64,000 nucleotides of DNA from Clostridia bacterium (GCA_017537245.1 JAFYLD010000012.1:34302-98301); one strand, 5' to 3'; shown: positions 1 through 8,963, numbered from the stretch's first letter. Notes: generated from the letters alone by a model not told the origin. Translations and numbers: made by a program.

Positions 1-932
1 TTAAACGCATCGATATTTTCCGTACGATTAGCGATATGCGCCTGCATACCATTAGCAATAGCAACCAACACTTGACGCGGCAATTCATCCGCAAAACGAG
101 CGGGAATAGACAATGTATCGGCCGCAAGTCGTGACTCGGCAGATGGAGGAACAACACCAATTATTGCTCTAAATAGAACCGCGCTTAAAGCATATACGTC
201 GGCAGCGGGGGTTAATCCGCCCTCTATTTTACCGTATTGTTCGGCAGCAGCATATCCACTATAAAGCTCTACTGGCTTATCATCGGTTGTTTTGCGCAAA
301 CTTGGTACACAAATGTTTACCAAACGCAACTTGCCATCGCGACCTACCATTATGGTTTCGGGTGATATGCCACCGTGAATAATGCCTATATCATGAAGTC
401 CTTTAATGGTATCGATTAGCGGCAAGAATAATGGGCGCACCTGCTCCCAACGAAGGCTACCGCCATTTCTCTCTAAAAAGCTTGCTAGTGAAATGCCATT
501 AACAATTGAACTAATGGCATAAACCGTACCGTTTTCTTCAAACACTGTAATTACTGGAACAATCGATTGTAGTTCTGAAGATATTAGCTTTTTGTTTATT
601 TCAATAAAGTCAATAAGTCCTTCGTTAAAATTAAATTCACTTCCCACAACCACCGATACGGTTTTATCTGGATTACGCGCAGCGATATCTTTTGGGAAAT
701 ACTCTTTTATATGTACTGGTGAATTTGAAGCAACATCCCACGCGATATAGGTTATACCTTCTAGATTAACAGATAAAGCGCGACCTATAATATAGCGTTC
801 AGAAAGCACAAATTTGGTTGGCAAACAAAAATTATCGTTACCAACCGATTGATCAAATCCACATATACTGCATATTTTTTCGCCGCCGTTGTCATTCATA
901 CAACCTGGGCATAGTCTGTCGATATTTATCAT
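1..932 (-). CDS. Zinc-ribbon Ser/Thr protein kinase homologue, predicted pseudokinase (3' end outside window)
   Basis: 310 codons are visible from an ATG at 932 preceded by the ribosome site AGGAGG; the C-terminus lies beyond the window edge. A zinc ribbon (C8, C11, C21, C24) precedes a protein-kinase fold. The family landmarks GITYIAWD, IKEYFP, GYAAAEQYG and ADVYALS match clostridial Ser/Thr kinases, and the VAIK-type lysine survives (K76). The glycine loop is degraded (GRALSVNLEG, residues 50-59), the HRD motif reads HGG (186-188, catalytic Asp gone) and DFG reads NIC (206-208, metal Asp gone). Phosphotransfer therefore looks unlikely; a scaffold or ligand-binding role is inference. No transmembrane segment is seen in the visible part. 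It has its own promoter at 972-1000. The family call is secure, the pseudokinase call fairly secure. Confidence 0.8.
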   Translation of the reverse strand, partial: MINIDRLCPGCMNDNGGEKICSICGFDQSVGNDNFCLPTKFVLSERYIIGRALSVNLEGITYIAWDVASNSPVHIKEYFPKDIAARNPDKTVSVVVGSEFNFNEGLIDFIEINKKLISSELQSIVPVITVFEENGTVYAISSIVNGISLASFLERNGGSLRWEQVRPLFLPLIDTIKGLHDIGIIHGGISPETIMVGRDGKLRLVNICVPSLRKTTDDKPVELYSGYAAAEQYGKIEGGLTPAADVYALSAVLFRAIIGVVPPSAESRLAADTLSIPARFADELPRQVLVAIANGMQAHIANRTENIDAF

Positions 933-971
933 AACGACCTCCTAAAAAAATAAATAATATCGTTAAATTTC

Positions 972-1000
972 ATTGTATCATATTTTGCAAAGAATTACAA
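972..1000 (-). promoter_or_regulatory. Sigma-A promoter for the pseudokinase gene
   Basis: On the minus strand a -35 TTGTAA (995-1000) is separated by 17 bp from a -10 TACAAT (972-977), about 40 bp before the start codon. The -35 overlaps the last codons of the metallophosphoesterase gene, so the kinase gene can be transcribed apart from it. Confidence 0.5.
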
Positions 1001-1687
1001 GTTTTTAGCAATAGGCATTAAAGGAAGTATTTTTTTAAATATACAGGTATGATGCTCTGTAATAACTCGATCTTCGTGAAGCGAGCCAAAATACCAATGC
1101 TTATACTTACAAGAGCGACCTATTTCTTCGAGATAACCGTTAAGTTTGTTTGTATTATCGCTATCGCCTCTGCGAAGAAGTATTGCGCTTTTAACGAGAG
1201 CTGGAGGCTCGTGGGTAATAATATAATCAACCTCGCAACCTGCCTCGTCTAACACACGCGCGCCATCAGCCATTTCGTCAGGAGTTGGTTCTTCTTGGCG
1301 CCACCAAAACCCTTGTGCTACGCGCATATCTTTGTCGGTGCTTTCACCCCCGCCAAAAGTAAAGATGCTAGCTCCGTCTATATTAAAAATTTGTCCTCGC
1401 ATAAGATGTAGCAAATTACCTTTTATTCGGTGAACTTTTCCACCCTTCCATACGGTTTCGCGGCAGCGGTTTATTTTATCAAGATTATCGTGCGTACCCT
1501 CTACAAAAGCTGTTACAAACTTACGTTTAGCAAGATAATTTATAACGTCTTTTTCTTTTTTTGAATTATCAAATATGTAGCCAAAATCGCCGCACACTAT
1601 AAGCACGTCGCCTTTGCGAAGTTTACGAAAACCCTTGTCAAAAAGGCGCTCTATATCGCCGTGCATATCTCCTGTTATATAAACCAT
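995..1687 (-). CDS. Metallophosphoesterase family protein
   Basis: About 230 residues. I chose the ATG at 1687 because GGTGGTGAG sits just before it and the phosphoesterase fold begins at once (MVYITGDMHGD); an in-frame start at 1759 would add an unrelated tail. Calcineurin-like motifs in order: GDMHGD (D7, H9), CGDFGY (D34), EGTHDN (residues 63-68) and ITHEPP. The usual GNH[DE] reads GTHD, so the Asn metal ligand is Thr, and the last GHxH-type motif reads GSLHED. The substrate is unknown; it could be a cyclic nucleotide, a nucleotide or a phosphoprotein. It is followed by the pseudokinase gene on the same strand, so a kinase/phosphatase pairing is conceivable but unproven. Confidence 0.75.
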   Translation of the reverse strand: MVYITGDMHGDIERLFDKGFRKLRKGDVLIVCGDFGYIFDNSKKEKDVINYLAKRKFVTAFVEGTHDNLDKINRCRETVWKGGKVHRIKGNLLHLMRGQIFNIDGASIFTFGGGESTDKDMRVAQGFWWRQEEPTPDEMADGARVLDEAGCEVDYIITHEPPALVKSAILLRRGDSDNTNKLNGYLEEIGRSCKYKHWYFGSLHEDRVITEHHTCIFKKILPLMPIAKNL

Positions 1688-1735
1688 TTTCTCACCACCG
1701 TATTTTAGTAAATTATACTTTATTTTTATAGATAT

Positions 1736-1762
1736 ATAATGTATAATAGCATTATACATTAT
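1736..1762. promoter_or_regulatory. 27-bp palindrome in a divergent intergenic region
   Basis: Two perfect 12-bp arms (ATAATGTATAAT at 1736-1747, ATTATACATTAT at 1751-1762) flank a 3-bp centre between the divergent metallophosphoesterase and carboxypeptidase genes. Both arms contain TATAAT-like hexamers on one strand or the other, so it may be an operator covering -10 elements. No sigma-A promoter with good spacing was found for either flanking gene. Confidence 0.4.
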
Positions 1763-1811
1763 CGTTATTATTCAATTTTTTCTATTATAACATACTTTTG
1801 GAGAGATTTCT

Positions 1812-3185
1812 ATGCTTAAAAAGTTTTTTTGCGTATTTTTAATAATTTGTTTACTATTTACGCCAATGCTTACCGTAAACGCTTATGAGCCGACCGGTAT
1901 TGAAATTACTGCAAACGCGGCGTTGCTTGTGTCTATGGACACAGACGAGGTACTATACGAAAAAAATGCCGACCAAAAGGTTTATCCCGCATCTATCACA
2001 AAAATAATGACTGTGTTATTGATGCTAGAAAGTGATAAATATAGCCCCGACGCCAAAATTGCAATGAGCGAAAGCGCTCTTAAACGCATAAGCGGTACGG
2101 GTAGTAGCGTTTCTTTGCTTAAAGCGGGCGAAGAATTTACTCAACTTGATTTAGTTTATATGGTACTAATGTCATCCTATGGTGACTGCGCATTACTAGC
2201 TGCAGAATACTATGGCGGTAGCGTTGAAAATTTTGTAGATATGATGAATGCGCGCGCGGTAGAATTAGGACTTGACGGCACACACTATGAAAACCCTATC
2301 GGTCTACACCACGATGAAAACTATACTACCGCGTATGATACCTATAAGTTAACCAAAATAGCGCTACAAAACGATACCTTTAAAGAGGTTTGCGAAAGCA
2401 CCAGATATACAGTAAACGCAAGTGTTTCGGGCAAGCGCACACTTTCTACTACAAACCAATTGCAGGATAACACAACCAACTATTATTACCAGTATGCCAA
2501 AGGTGTAAAGACCGGCTTTACCGATGAAGCGGGCCGTTGTCTTGTGAGCACGGCAAGTTATGATGGTTACAACTATATGTGCATAGTGTTTGGTTGTCCT
2601 CCAACCGAGAAAAAGCACTTTACCGAAAGCCGAGATTTGTATCGTTGGGCATTTAATAATTTTGAGTTCAAAACGGTTGCCGACGTAACTACTCCCGTAG
2701 CGGAAATAAAGGTTGAACTTTCAAACGATACCGATTTTGTTTCTTTGTATTTAGAAAAAAGTTTTATATCGGTATTACCAAAGGATGCCGATGATTCGAC
2801 CATAAGCATTAAAGCAAAACCTAATTCCGATACGATAAACGCACCCATTAAAAAAGGACAAGTTTTAGGCACTGCCGATATCATTTATGCCGAAAAGGTT
2901 ATCGGAACAGTGAATCTTATTTCTAACGAAAATATAGAAAAAAGTTCGCTTTTGTACGTTATCGACGAAGCAGAAAATTTCTTTACGTCATCATATATGA
3001 TAATCCTTTACGTATTAGTGGCGATTATTATATTCATTTTTATAATTGCTGTTATAAAAATGAACGCTAAAAGCAGAAAAAAGCGCAAAATAAAATATAA
3101 ACCTTACAAAGAAAAAAACAGACAATACGATAAAATTTCAGAAGACAATTACTTGGATTTTGAAGATAATAAAAAATCTCGCTGA
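1812..3185 (+). CDS. dacF: D-alanyl-D-alanine carboxypeptidase (PBP5/DacF family)
   Basis: 457 residues; trims the terminal D-Ala of peptidoglycan stem peptides outside the membrane. The start is supported by GGAGAG upstream. A signal peptide covers residues 1-24, followed by the S11 peptidase domain: SITK (S61, K64) is the SxxK nucleophile motif and VKTGFTDEAG holds the KTG motif. The second motif, normally SxN, reads SYG (122-124), so Asn is Gly. A C-terminal transmembrane helix (roughly 396-417) and a basic cytoplasmic tail follow; family members are usually anchored by an amphipathic helix or a single helix. It ends inside a bidirectional terminator shared with pfkA. dacF is used by analogy; the exact paralogue (dacA, dacB or dacF) is not resolved. 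Confidence 0.85.
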   Translation: MLKKFFCVFLIICLLFTPMLTVNAYEPTGIEITANAALLVSMDTDEVLYEKNADQKVYPASITKIMTVLLMLESDKYSPDAKIAMSESALKRISGTGSSVSLLKAGEEFTQLDLVYMVLMSSYGDCALLAAEYYGGSVENFVDMMNARAVELGLDGTHYENPIGLHHDENYTTAYDTYKLTKIALQNDTFKEVCESTRYTVNASVSGKRTLSTTNQLQDNTTNYYYQYAKGVKTGFTDEAGRCLVSTASYDGYNYMCIVFGCPPTEKKHFTESRDLYRWAFNNFEFKTVADVTTPVAEIKVELSNDTDFVSLYLEKSFISVLPKDADDSTISIKAKPNSDTINAPIKKGQVLGTADIIYAEKVIGTVNLISNENIEKSSLLYVIDEAENFFTSSYMIILYVLVAIIIFIFIIAVIKMNAKSRKKRKIKYKPYKEKNRQYDKISEDNYLDFEDNKKSR

Positions 3186-3201
3186 TATCAGCGAGATTTT
3201 T
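3172..3201. terminator. Bidirectional intrinsic terminator between dacF and pfkA
   Basis: A perfect 15-bp inverted repeat (3172-3186 and 3187-3201) with A-runs and T-runs on both flanks. It overlaps the dacF stop codon and ends 3 bp from the pfkA stop, so it serves both convergent genes. Confidence 0.85.
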
Positions 3202-3204
3202 GTT

Positions 3205-4164
3205 TTAGATAGCTGTTTCAAGAGCTATTTTAAGCATATTTTGATCAAGTTCTTTTGTCATTACAAGAGCTTCTTCTATATCGTAGTTTACAACAGAGCT
3301 ACCCTGATATGCAACAACGCGATTAGCCTTGCCCTGATTTAGAAGTTGAACTGCCTCGTAACCCATCTGTGTAGCGCGAAGTCTATCGCGAAGAGTTGGA
3401 TTACCACCACGTTGAACGTGACCTAAAATTGCAGCACGAGTATCAATATCGGTAGCAGCCATAATTTGTTTAGCCTTTTCTTCAACGCCGCCAACCCCTT
3501 CGGCAACGATTACGATAAAGTGCTTTTTGCCATTAGCTTTAGCAGACTTAATCTTACGAATAATGCTATCCATGCTTACAGGAACTTCCGGAATCATGAT
3601 GGCGGTAGCGCCTACGGCAATACCTGTTTGTACTGCGATATAACCTGCATGTCTACCCATAACCTCGATGACACTGCAACGCTCGTGTGATTGAGAAGTG
3701 TCGCGAATTTTATCTATCATTTCGATAGCGGTATTCATAGCAGTATCAAAACCGATTGTGTACTCTGTGCAACCAATATCGTTGTCGATTGTACCTGGTA
3801 CGCCAACGCAAGGAATGCCATGACGTGAAAGTTGTAACGCGCCCTTAAATGAACCGTCACCACCAATTACAACAAGACCTTCTATACCGTGCTTTTTGCA
3901 ATTTTCAACCGCTTCAAGCACGCCTTCTTCTGTTCTAAACTTTGGGCAACGAGCAGTATAAAGCACAGTACCACCACGGTTTATAATATCACAAACCGAG
4001 CGTGAATCCATATCAAAAATATCGTCTTCGATAAGACCTGCGTAACCGCGGCTTATTCCTTTAACTTTCATACCAAGTGACATAGCAGTTCTTACTACAG
4101 CGCGTACCGCAGCATTCATGCCAGGAGCGTCGCCGCCACTTGTTAAAACACCTATAGTTTTCAT
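3205..4164 (-). CDS. pfkA: ATP-dependent 6-phosphofructokinase
   Basis: 319 residues, the standard bacterial length. Phosphorylates fructose 6-phosphate in glycolysis. The ATP-binding loop TSGGDAPGMNAA opens the protein. GGDGS (about 103-107), the substrate/catalytic segment VPGTIDNDI and the MGRHAGYIA motif all match ATP-PFK, and the Gly in GGDGS argues for ATP rather than pyrophosphate. GGAG lies before the ATG. It has its own promoter (4194-4222), though it may also receive read-through from dnaE. hprK and a ROK glucokinase nearby make this region a glycolysis and catabolite-control neighbourhood. Confidence 0.95.
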   Translation of the reverse strand: MKTIGVLTSGGDAPGMNAAVRAVVRTAMSLGMKVKGISRGYAGLIEDDIFDMDSRSVCDIINRGGTVLYTARCPKFRTEEGVLEAVENCKKHGIEGLVVIGGDGSFKGALQLSRHGIPCVGVPGTIDNDIGCTEYTIGFDTAMNTAIEMIDKIRDTSQSHERCSVIEVMGRHAGYIAVQTGIAVGATAIMIPEVPVSMDSIIRKIKSAKANGKKHFIVIVAEGVGGVEEKAKQIMAATDIDTRAAILGHVQRGGNPTLRDRLRATQMGYEAVQLLNQGKANRVVAYQGSSVVNYDIEEALVMTKELDQNMLKIALETAI

Positions 4165-4193
4165 TTTATCATCTCCAAAATATATGCCAAAGT

Positions 4194-4222
4194 ATTATAC
4201 ACTATCAGCACTAAAACTGCAA
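4194..4222 (-). promoter_or_regulatory. Sigma-A promoter for pfkA
   Basis: On the minus strand TTGCAG (4217-4222), a 17-bp spacer and TATAAT (4194-4199) lie about 30 bp before the pfkA start codon, between the dnaE stop and pfkA. Confidence 0.65.
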
Positions 4223-4230
4223 CTGTTTTT

Positions 4231-7200
4231 TTATTTTATTACCAGCTTTACGTTATTTTTGCCAAGATTTTGTTCTAAATCTTGAATTAAAGAATCACTA
4301 GGATCTACTTTTAATCTATCGGGAGCGTTAAAATTGTTGCTAGTGTCTTCGCAAAATACTACAACGCTACTCTCACCCTTATATTTTGCCAAAATATCAC
4401 ACATTTTTTTGAATTCAGGAGAATTAAAGCTAGGTATGCGAACGTGTACGATAACTTCTTGTACAGTGTTTTGCGCACTTTCTGGTACTATCTCTACCGA
4501 TTCGCAAACGAGTTCGGCGTCACGATCCTCACGTTCGCTAACCTTACCGTTGATAACAACAATATTGCCCTCTGTCATAATTGAACGATAGGATTCTATT
4601 GCTGATGAAAAAACAATAACGTCAATAATGCCAGTTGTGTCCTCGATTGTAGTGTAAGCAATGGTGTTTTTATTTTTTAGTTGTTTAAGCTTAATATCAC
4701 CCAAAACACCTACAACACTAACGCGCCTACCATCAGTAACTTTTTTGGCATTGATATCGCCAATAGGTATAAATCTAGCGCTTTTGGCAAAGGCGCGATA
4801 ACTATTCATAGGATGCCCTGATAGATACATTCCCGTCGCGGCCTTTTCCATACTTAGTAGCTCTTGACGTGGCATTTCGTCTATGTGAGTGAGTTCGAAC
4901 TTTATATCTTCTTTGCTATCACCAAATAAATCAAGTTGGTTTTCAGACGAAAATCTTTGAGTTTCATCAATTACCGATAGCACTTTGTCGATATTGTAAA
5001 GCATTTTGCGACGATTATCTTCAAGACCATCCATAGCGCCGCTTTTAATAAGACCTTCTAAAGCGCGGCGATTAAAATTGCGACTAGAATTGCGAGAACA
5101 AAAATCGTACATTGAGGTATATTTACCCTTTTCTCTTTCAAAAATCAACTGAGTTATAAGGTTTGAACCTAAATTACGCACTGCTAATAGTCCAAAACGA
5201 ATATTTTTGCCGTTAGAGGTAAAGTTTTCAAAACTTTCGTTTACGTGTGGCGGCAAAATCCTAATACCCATACGCTTGCACTCGGCAGTATATTGAGCGA
5301 TTTTCCCCGCGCTATCGAGCACGCTGGTAAGTAGCGCCGCAAAATACTCGGTCGGATAGTGACATTTAAGATATGCAGTACGATATGATACGAGCGCATA
5401 CGCCGCCGCATGTGATTTGTTAAAAGCATAAGAACTAAAAGCCGAAATCTCGTCAAAAAGTTTTTCGGCAACCGCTTCACTTACGCCTCTGTTAACGGCT
5501 CCATCACAAATAACGTTGCCGTTTTCGTCTTTTTCACCATATATAAAAGCAGTTCGCTCGCGAGCTAAAACGTCGTGTTTTTTCTTTGACATAGCGCGTC
5601 GCACAATATCGGCGCGACCTAGCGAATAACCTGCAAGACTGCGGAATATCTGCATTACCTGTTCTTGATAGACAATACAACCGTAGGTTACGTTAAGTAT
5701 TGGTTCAAGCAGTTTGGTATCATATTTAATTTCTTTAGGGTTGTGGCGATTTTTAATATATCTGGGTATAGAGTCCATAGGACCCGGACGATAAAGAGAG
5801 ATAATCGCAATTAAATCTTCGAGTGTTTCGGGTTTGAATTTGCGCATAACGTTCTTCATACCGTCCGACTCGAATTGGAACACACCGTCGGTAAAGCCTT
5901 CGCCCATCATTTTAAAGGTCGCGGCATCATCTAGCGGTATATTTTCAATATCAAAATCAGGATTTGTCTTGCGTATATCTTTTTGAGCGTCTTCGATAAC
6001 CGTTAGGTTTCTTAGTCCCAAAAAGTCCATTTTAAGTAAACCTAATTCGTCTAGCGCGGTCATTGTATACTGTGTTACAACCGACTCGTCGTTAGTAGCA
6101 AGCGGTACGTAATCACTAACCGGTCTATCAGAAATAACAACACCCGCCGCGTGTGTAGACGCGTGTCGCGGCATGCCCTCTAGTTTTATCGCCATATCGA
6201 TAAGATCCTTGATAACCGGATTGCCGTCATAAAGGTTTTTAAGCTCTTTAGAGCCTTCAAGGGCGCGTTCTAGCGTCATGCCGGCTGATTGTGGTATTAA
6301 CTTTGCGGTTTTGTCACAGTCACTATACGGAATATCCATAGCGCGACCAACATCACGCACGGCAGCGCGCGCTGCCATAGTACCAAAGGTTACTATCTGC
6401 GCCACGTGATCGGCACCATATTTTTCTATAACGTAGTCTATAACCTTTTGACGATTTACGTAACAAAAATCCACGTCAAAGTCAGGCATAGATACGCGTT
6501 CAGGGTTCAAAAAACGTTCGAAAAGAAGATTGTATTTTATAGGGTCGATACCCGTAATTCCAATACAATAAGCCGCCAAACTACCCGCGCCCGAGCCACG
6601 TCCCGGTCCTACGGGTATATTGTGAGTTTTAGCATAGTTTATAAAATCCCATACAATAAGATAGTAGTCAACGTAACCCATCTTATTTATAACCGACAAC
6701 TCATATTCTAGTCGGTCAATAACGTCTTTAGATGGATTAGCGCCATAATTTTTATAAAGACCATCGTAGCATCTTTTGCGAAAATACTCGTAATGGTCCT
6801 CACCGTTGGTGTCAAAAAACGGTAGTTTAATTTTACCAAACTCAAACTCTACGTTACATCTATCGGTGATTTTTTGAGTGTTTGAAATAGCGTCGGGTAT
6901 ATTGGGGAATACTGCGCGCATTTCATCCTCGGTCTTTAGATAAAATTCTTCGGTTTGAAATTCTAGATTATTTTTGTCGCCAATTTTACTGCCTGTTTGC
7001 ACACAAAGCAAAACCTTGTGCATAAAACTATCGTCTTTTTCGATATAGTGAACGTCGTTTGTCGCAACGAGCGGAATTCCTGTGTCACGCGACAATTTTT
7101 GAATATATGAATTAACGGTTATTTGTTCTTTTATGCCGTGGTCTTGAATTTCTAAAAAATAGTTATTTTCGCCAAAAACGTTCTTATACCACAAAGCAGT

Positions 7201-7668
7201 ATCAAGTGCTTTTTGATAATCGCCATTCATAATAGCGCGAGGAATCTCACCCGCAAGGCAGGCAGATAACGCAATAAGACCGTCGTGGTGCTTTTCGAGC
7301 AGCTCGCGGTCAACTCGCGGTCTGGTATAAAATCCATCGGTAAAACCTGCTGACACAAGTTTTATAAGGTTTTGATAACCCTCGTTATTTTCACATAGCA
7401 AAACAAGGTGGCTATAATTACCACCTTCTTGTCTTTGTTTGTCGAAGCGGCTTGTAGGCGCAACGTAAACCTCGCAACCGATAATAGGCTTTATACCCTT
7501 TTGCTTTGCCGCTTTATAAAAATCGATAGCGCCGTACATAACACCGTGGTCGGTAATCGCAACGGCCGTTTGTCCTTTTTTCTTTACGGCATCAAGAAGT
7601 TTGTTTATACGGCAGCAGCCGTCAAGCAAACTATATTCAGTATGCAGATGTAAATGTGTAAAGCTCAT
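4231..7668 (-). CDS. dnaE: DNA polymerase III alpha subunit
   Basis: 1145 residues; cytoplasmic replicative polymerase subunit. Order of domains: N-terminal PHP domain (HLHLHTEYSLLDG, ITDHGVMYGA), the C-family polymerase palm with GPGRGSGAGSLAAY and the acidic motif PDFDVDFCY, a helix-hairpin-helix region (SFSSYAFNKSHAAAYA) and a C-terminal OB-fold (roughly 960-1060). The length fits DnaE, and no PolC-type exonuclease insertion is present. In Clostridia DnaE usually works beside PolC, which is not in this window. It is preceded by whiA with a 15-bp gap and is part of the hprK-to-dnaE block. Confidence 0.96.
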   Translation of the reverse strand: MSFTHLHLHTEYSLLDGCCRINKLLDAVKKKGQTAVAITDHGVMYGAIDFYKAAKQKGIKPIIGCEVYVAPTSRFDKQRQEGGNYSHLVLLCENNEGYQNLIKLVSAGFTDGFYTRPRVDRELLEKHHDGLIALSACLAGEIPRAIMNGDYQKALDTALWYKNVFGENNYFLEIQDHGIKEQITVNSYIQKLSRDTGIPLVATNDVHYIEKDDSFMHKVLLCVQTGSKIGDKNNLEFQTEEFYLKTEDEMRAVFPNIPDAISNTQKITDRCNVEFEFGKIKLPFFDTNGEDHYEYFRKRCYDGLYKNYGANPSKDVIDRLEYELSVINKMGYVDYYLIVWDFINYAKTHNIPVGPGRGSGAGSLAAYCIGITGIDPIKYNLLFERFLNPERVSMPDFDVDFCYVNRQKVIDYVIEKYGADHVAQIVTFGTMAARAAVRDVGRAMDIPYSDCDKTAKLIPQSAGMTLERALEGSKELKNLYDGNPVIKDLIDMAIKLEGMPRHASTHAAGVVISDRPVSDYVPLATNDESVVTQYTMTALDELGLLKMDFLGLRNLTVIEDAQKDIRKTNPDFDIENIPLDDAATFKMMGEGFTDGVFQFESDGMKNVMRKFKPETLEDLIAIISLYRPGPMDSIPRYIKNRHNPKEIKYDTKLLEPILNVTYGCIVYQEQVMQIFRSLAGYSLGRADIVRRAMSKKKHDVLARERTAFIYGEKDENGNVICDGAVNRGVSEAVAEKLFDEISAFSSYAFNKSHAAAYALVSYRTAYLKCHYPTEYFAALLTSVLDSAGKIAQYTAECKRMGIRILPPHVNESFENFTSNGKNIRFGLLAVRNLGSNLITQLIFEREKGKYTSMYDFCSRNSSRNFNRRALEGLIKSGAMDGLEDNRRKMLYNIDKVLSVIDETQRFSSENQLDLFGDSKEDIKFELTHIDEMPRQELLSMEKAATGMYLSGHPMNSYRAFAKSARFIPIGDINAKKVTDGRRVSVVGVLGDIKLKQLKNKNTIAYTTIEDTTGIIDVIVFSSAIESYRSIMTEGNIVVINGKVSEREDRDAELVCESVEIVPESAQNTVQEVIVHVRIPSFNSPEFKKMCDILAKYKGESSVVVFCEDTSNNFNAPDRLKVDPSDSLIQDLEQNLGKNNVKLVIK

Positions 7669-7683
7669 GCCGTATATACCTCC

Positions 7684-8583
7684 TTAATGTTTTGAAATTA
7701 AATCTTCATAGATTTCTATTATTCTTTTTAATCTGTGATTAAGCCCCGAAACGGTAATAGATTCGCTAGCATTTTTGCATAACTCTTTAAGCGAACTTTC
7801 GGGATATTTCATACGCAGACGCGCTGCGGCAGCTAATTCTTCCGGCAAGGAAGAAAGCATATTTCTTTTTTCTAGATATTCGATTGCCTGGCGTTGTTTA
7901 AGCGACGCTTCGATCGTCTTTTTAATATTTGCGCCGTCACAGTTAAACATACGGTTTGTTTTATTATTTGCCTCTTTAATTATAGTAGTTTCTATGAGTT
8001 CAAGGCTACGCATAGACGCACCCATAAGCGCCAACAAGTTTATTATCATCTCACTGCGCTTAATATATACCACAAAGCCGTTGCCACGTGTTGAAATATT
8101 TGCTTTAACCTCGTGTTTTTCTAAAATATCGCGCAGTTCTTCGGCCAAAGCTTGACTCTTTACAGGAAAATCTACCCTGTAACCTTTTTCGGGGTCGCTC
8201 ATTTGTCCGCAACTTAAAAAAGCGCCACGCACAAATGCCGCTTCGCAACAAGCACGATTAAAAAATTCGTGGCTTATTTTACCCTCAATCATGCCAAAGT
8301 CTACCGACGCCAAAATCTTTAACTTATCTATTTCGTCGGCCACTTCAGCACGATAGGTAGTATTTTTACTCTCGCCCTTTGTTATGCTAACGCTCGCATC
8401 ATAACTTCTTTGAATCATTGTAGCATATAGTTTGGTAACCGCAAAATTTTCACTCTGCATTGAGATTTTTTGCGGTTTAAATGCTCTACCAAACAAAAGA
8501 AGTCCGTAAGTTAGCGCCTGCATACAACAACGAGAAACTCTTATTTCGCTAAGTTCTGTTTTTACATCTGAACAAAAAGACAT
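7684..8583 (-). CDS. whiA: DNA-binding protein WhiA
   Basis: 299 residues. WhiA proteins combine a LAGLIDADG-homing-endonuclease-like N-terminal fold with a C-terminal helix-turn-helix. Here the C-terminal part carries RLRMKYPESSLKELC followed by SGLNHRLKRI, the family signature. It influences cell division and chromosome segregation in Firmicutes and is required for sporulation in actinobacteria. GAGGAT precedes the ATG. The position between a RapZ-type gene and dnaE matches many Clostridia, except that yvcK, normally beside whiA, is missing. Confidence 0.93.
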   Translation of the reverse strand: MSFCSDVKTELSEIRVSRCCMQALTYGLLLFGRAFKPQKISMQSENFAVTKLYATMIQRSYDASVSITKGESKNTTYRAEVADEIDKLKILASVDFGMIEGKISHEFFNRACCEAAFVRGAFLSCGQMSDPEKGYRVDFPVKSQALAEELRDILEKHEVKANISTRGNGFVVYIKRSEMIINLLALMGASMRSLELIETTIIKEANNKTNRMFNCDGANIKKTIEASLKQRQAIEYLEKRNMLSSLPEELAAAARLRMKYPESSLKELCKNASESITVSGLNHRLKRIIEIYEDLISKH

Positions 8584-8588
8584 ATTAT

Positions 8589-8963
8589 TTAATCCTCTAT
8601 ATCTATATCACGGTGAAAATACTCAACCTCATGACCTTTTTGCGATAAAAATTTGCCCACTTCTATTGCAAAAGTTACCGAGCGATGATGACCACCCGTG
8701 CAACCAAAAGAAATTTTAAGGTTTTCGACACCGAAATTTTCTTTGACCGAAACAACCAGCAAAAGCATATCTTTAATCTTTTCTAAATACTCTTTTGCTT
8801 GTTCGTTACCTAAAACATATTCACGAACGTCAACGTCTAACCCCGTATTGTGCTTTAGGTTTTCTATGTAAAAAGGATTAGGCAGACAGCGCACATCGAA
8901 AACGAAATCACTTTGCGCGTCTGCCCCATTTTTAAATCCAAAGGACCTACATTCAATTTTCAT
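8589..8963 (-). CDS. Stand-alone RapZ C-terminal domain protein
   Basis: 124 residues matching only the C-terminal half of RapZ/YvcJ (usually about 285-290 residues). The landmarks are SFGFKNG, FDVRCLPNP, TGLDVDV and FGCTGGHHRSV. The N-terminal P-loop (Walker) domain is absent, and no remnant exists upstream because the murB stop is 5 bp away. In E. coli the C-terminal domain of RapZ binds the small RNA GlmZ and senses glucosamine-6-phosphate; whether this applies in Clostridia is unknown. The position between murB and whiA is where full-length rapZ and yvcK normally sit, so this is probably a reduced form in its native locus. Confidence 0.85.
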   Translation of the reverse strand: MKIECRSFGFKNGADAQSDFVFDVRCLPNPFYIENLKHNTGLDVDVREYVLGNEQAKEYLEKIKDMLLLVVSVKENFGVENLKISFGCTGGHHRSVTFAIEVGKFLSQKGHEVEYFHRDIDIED

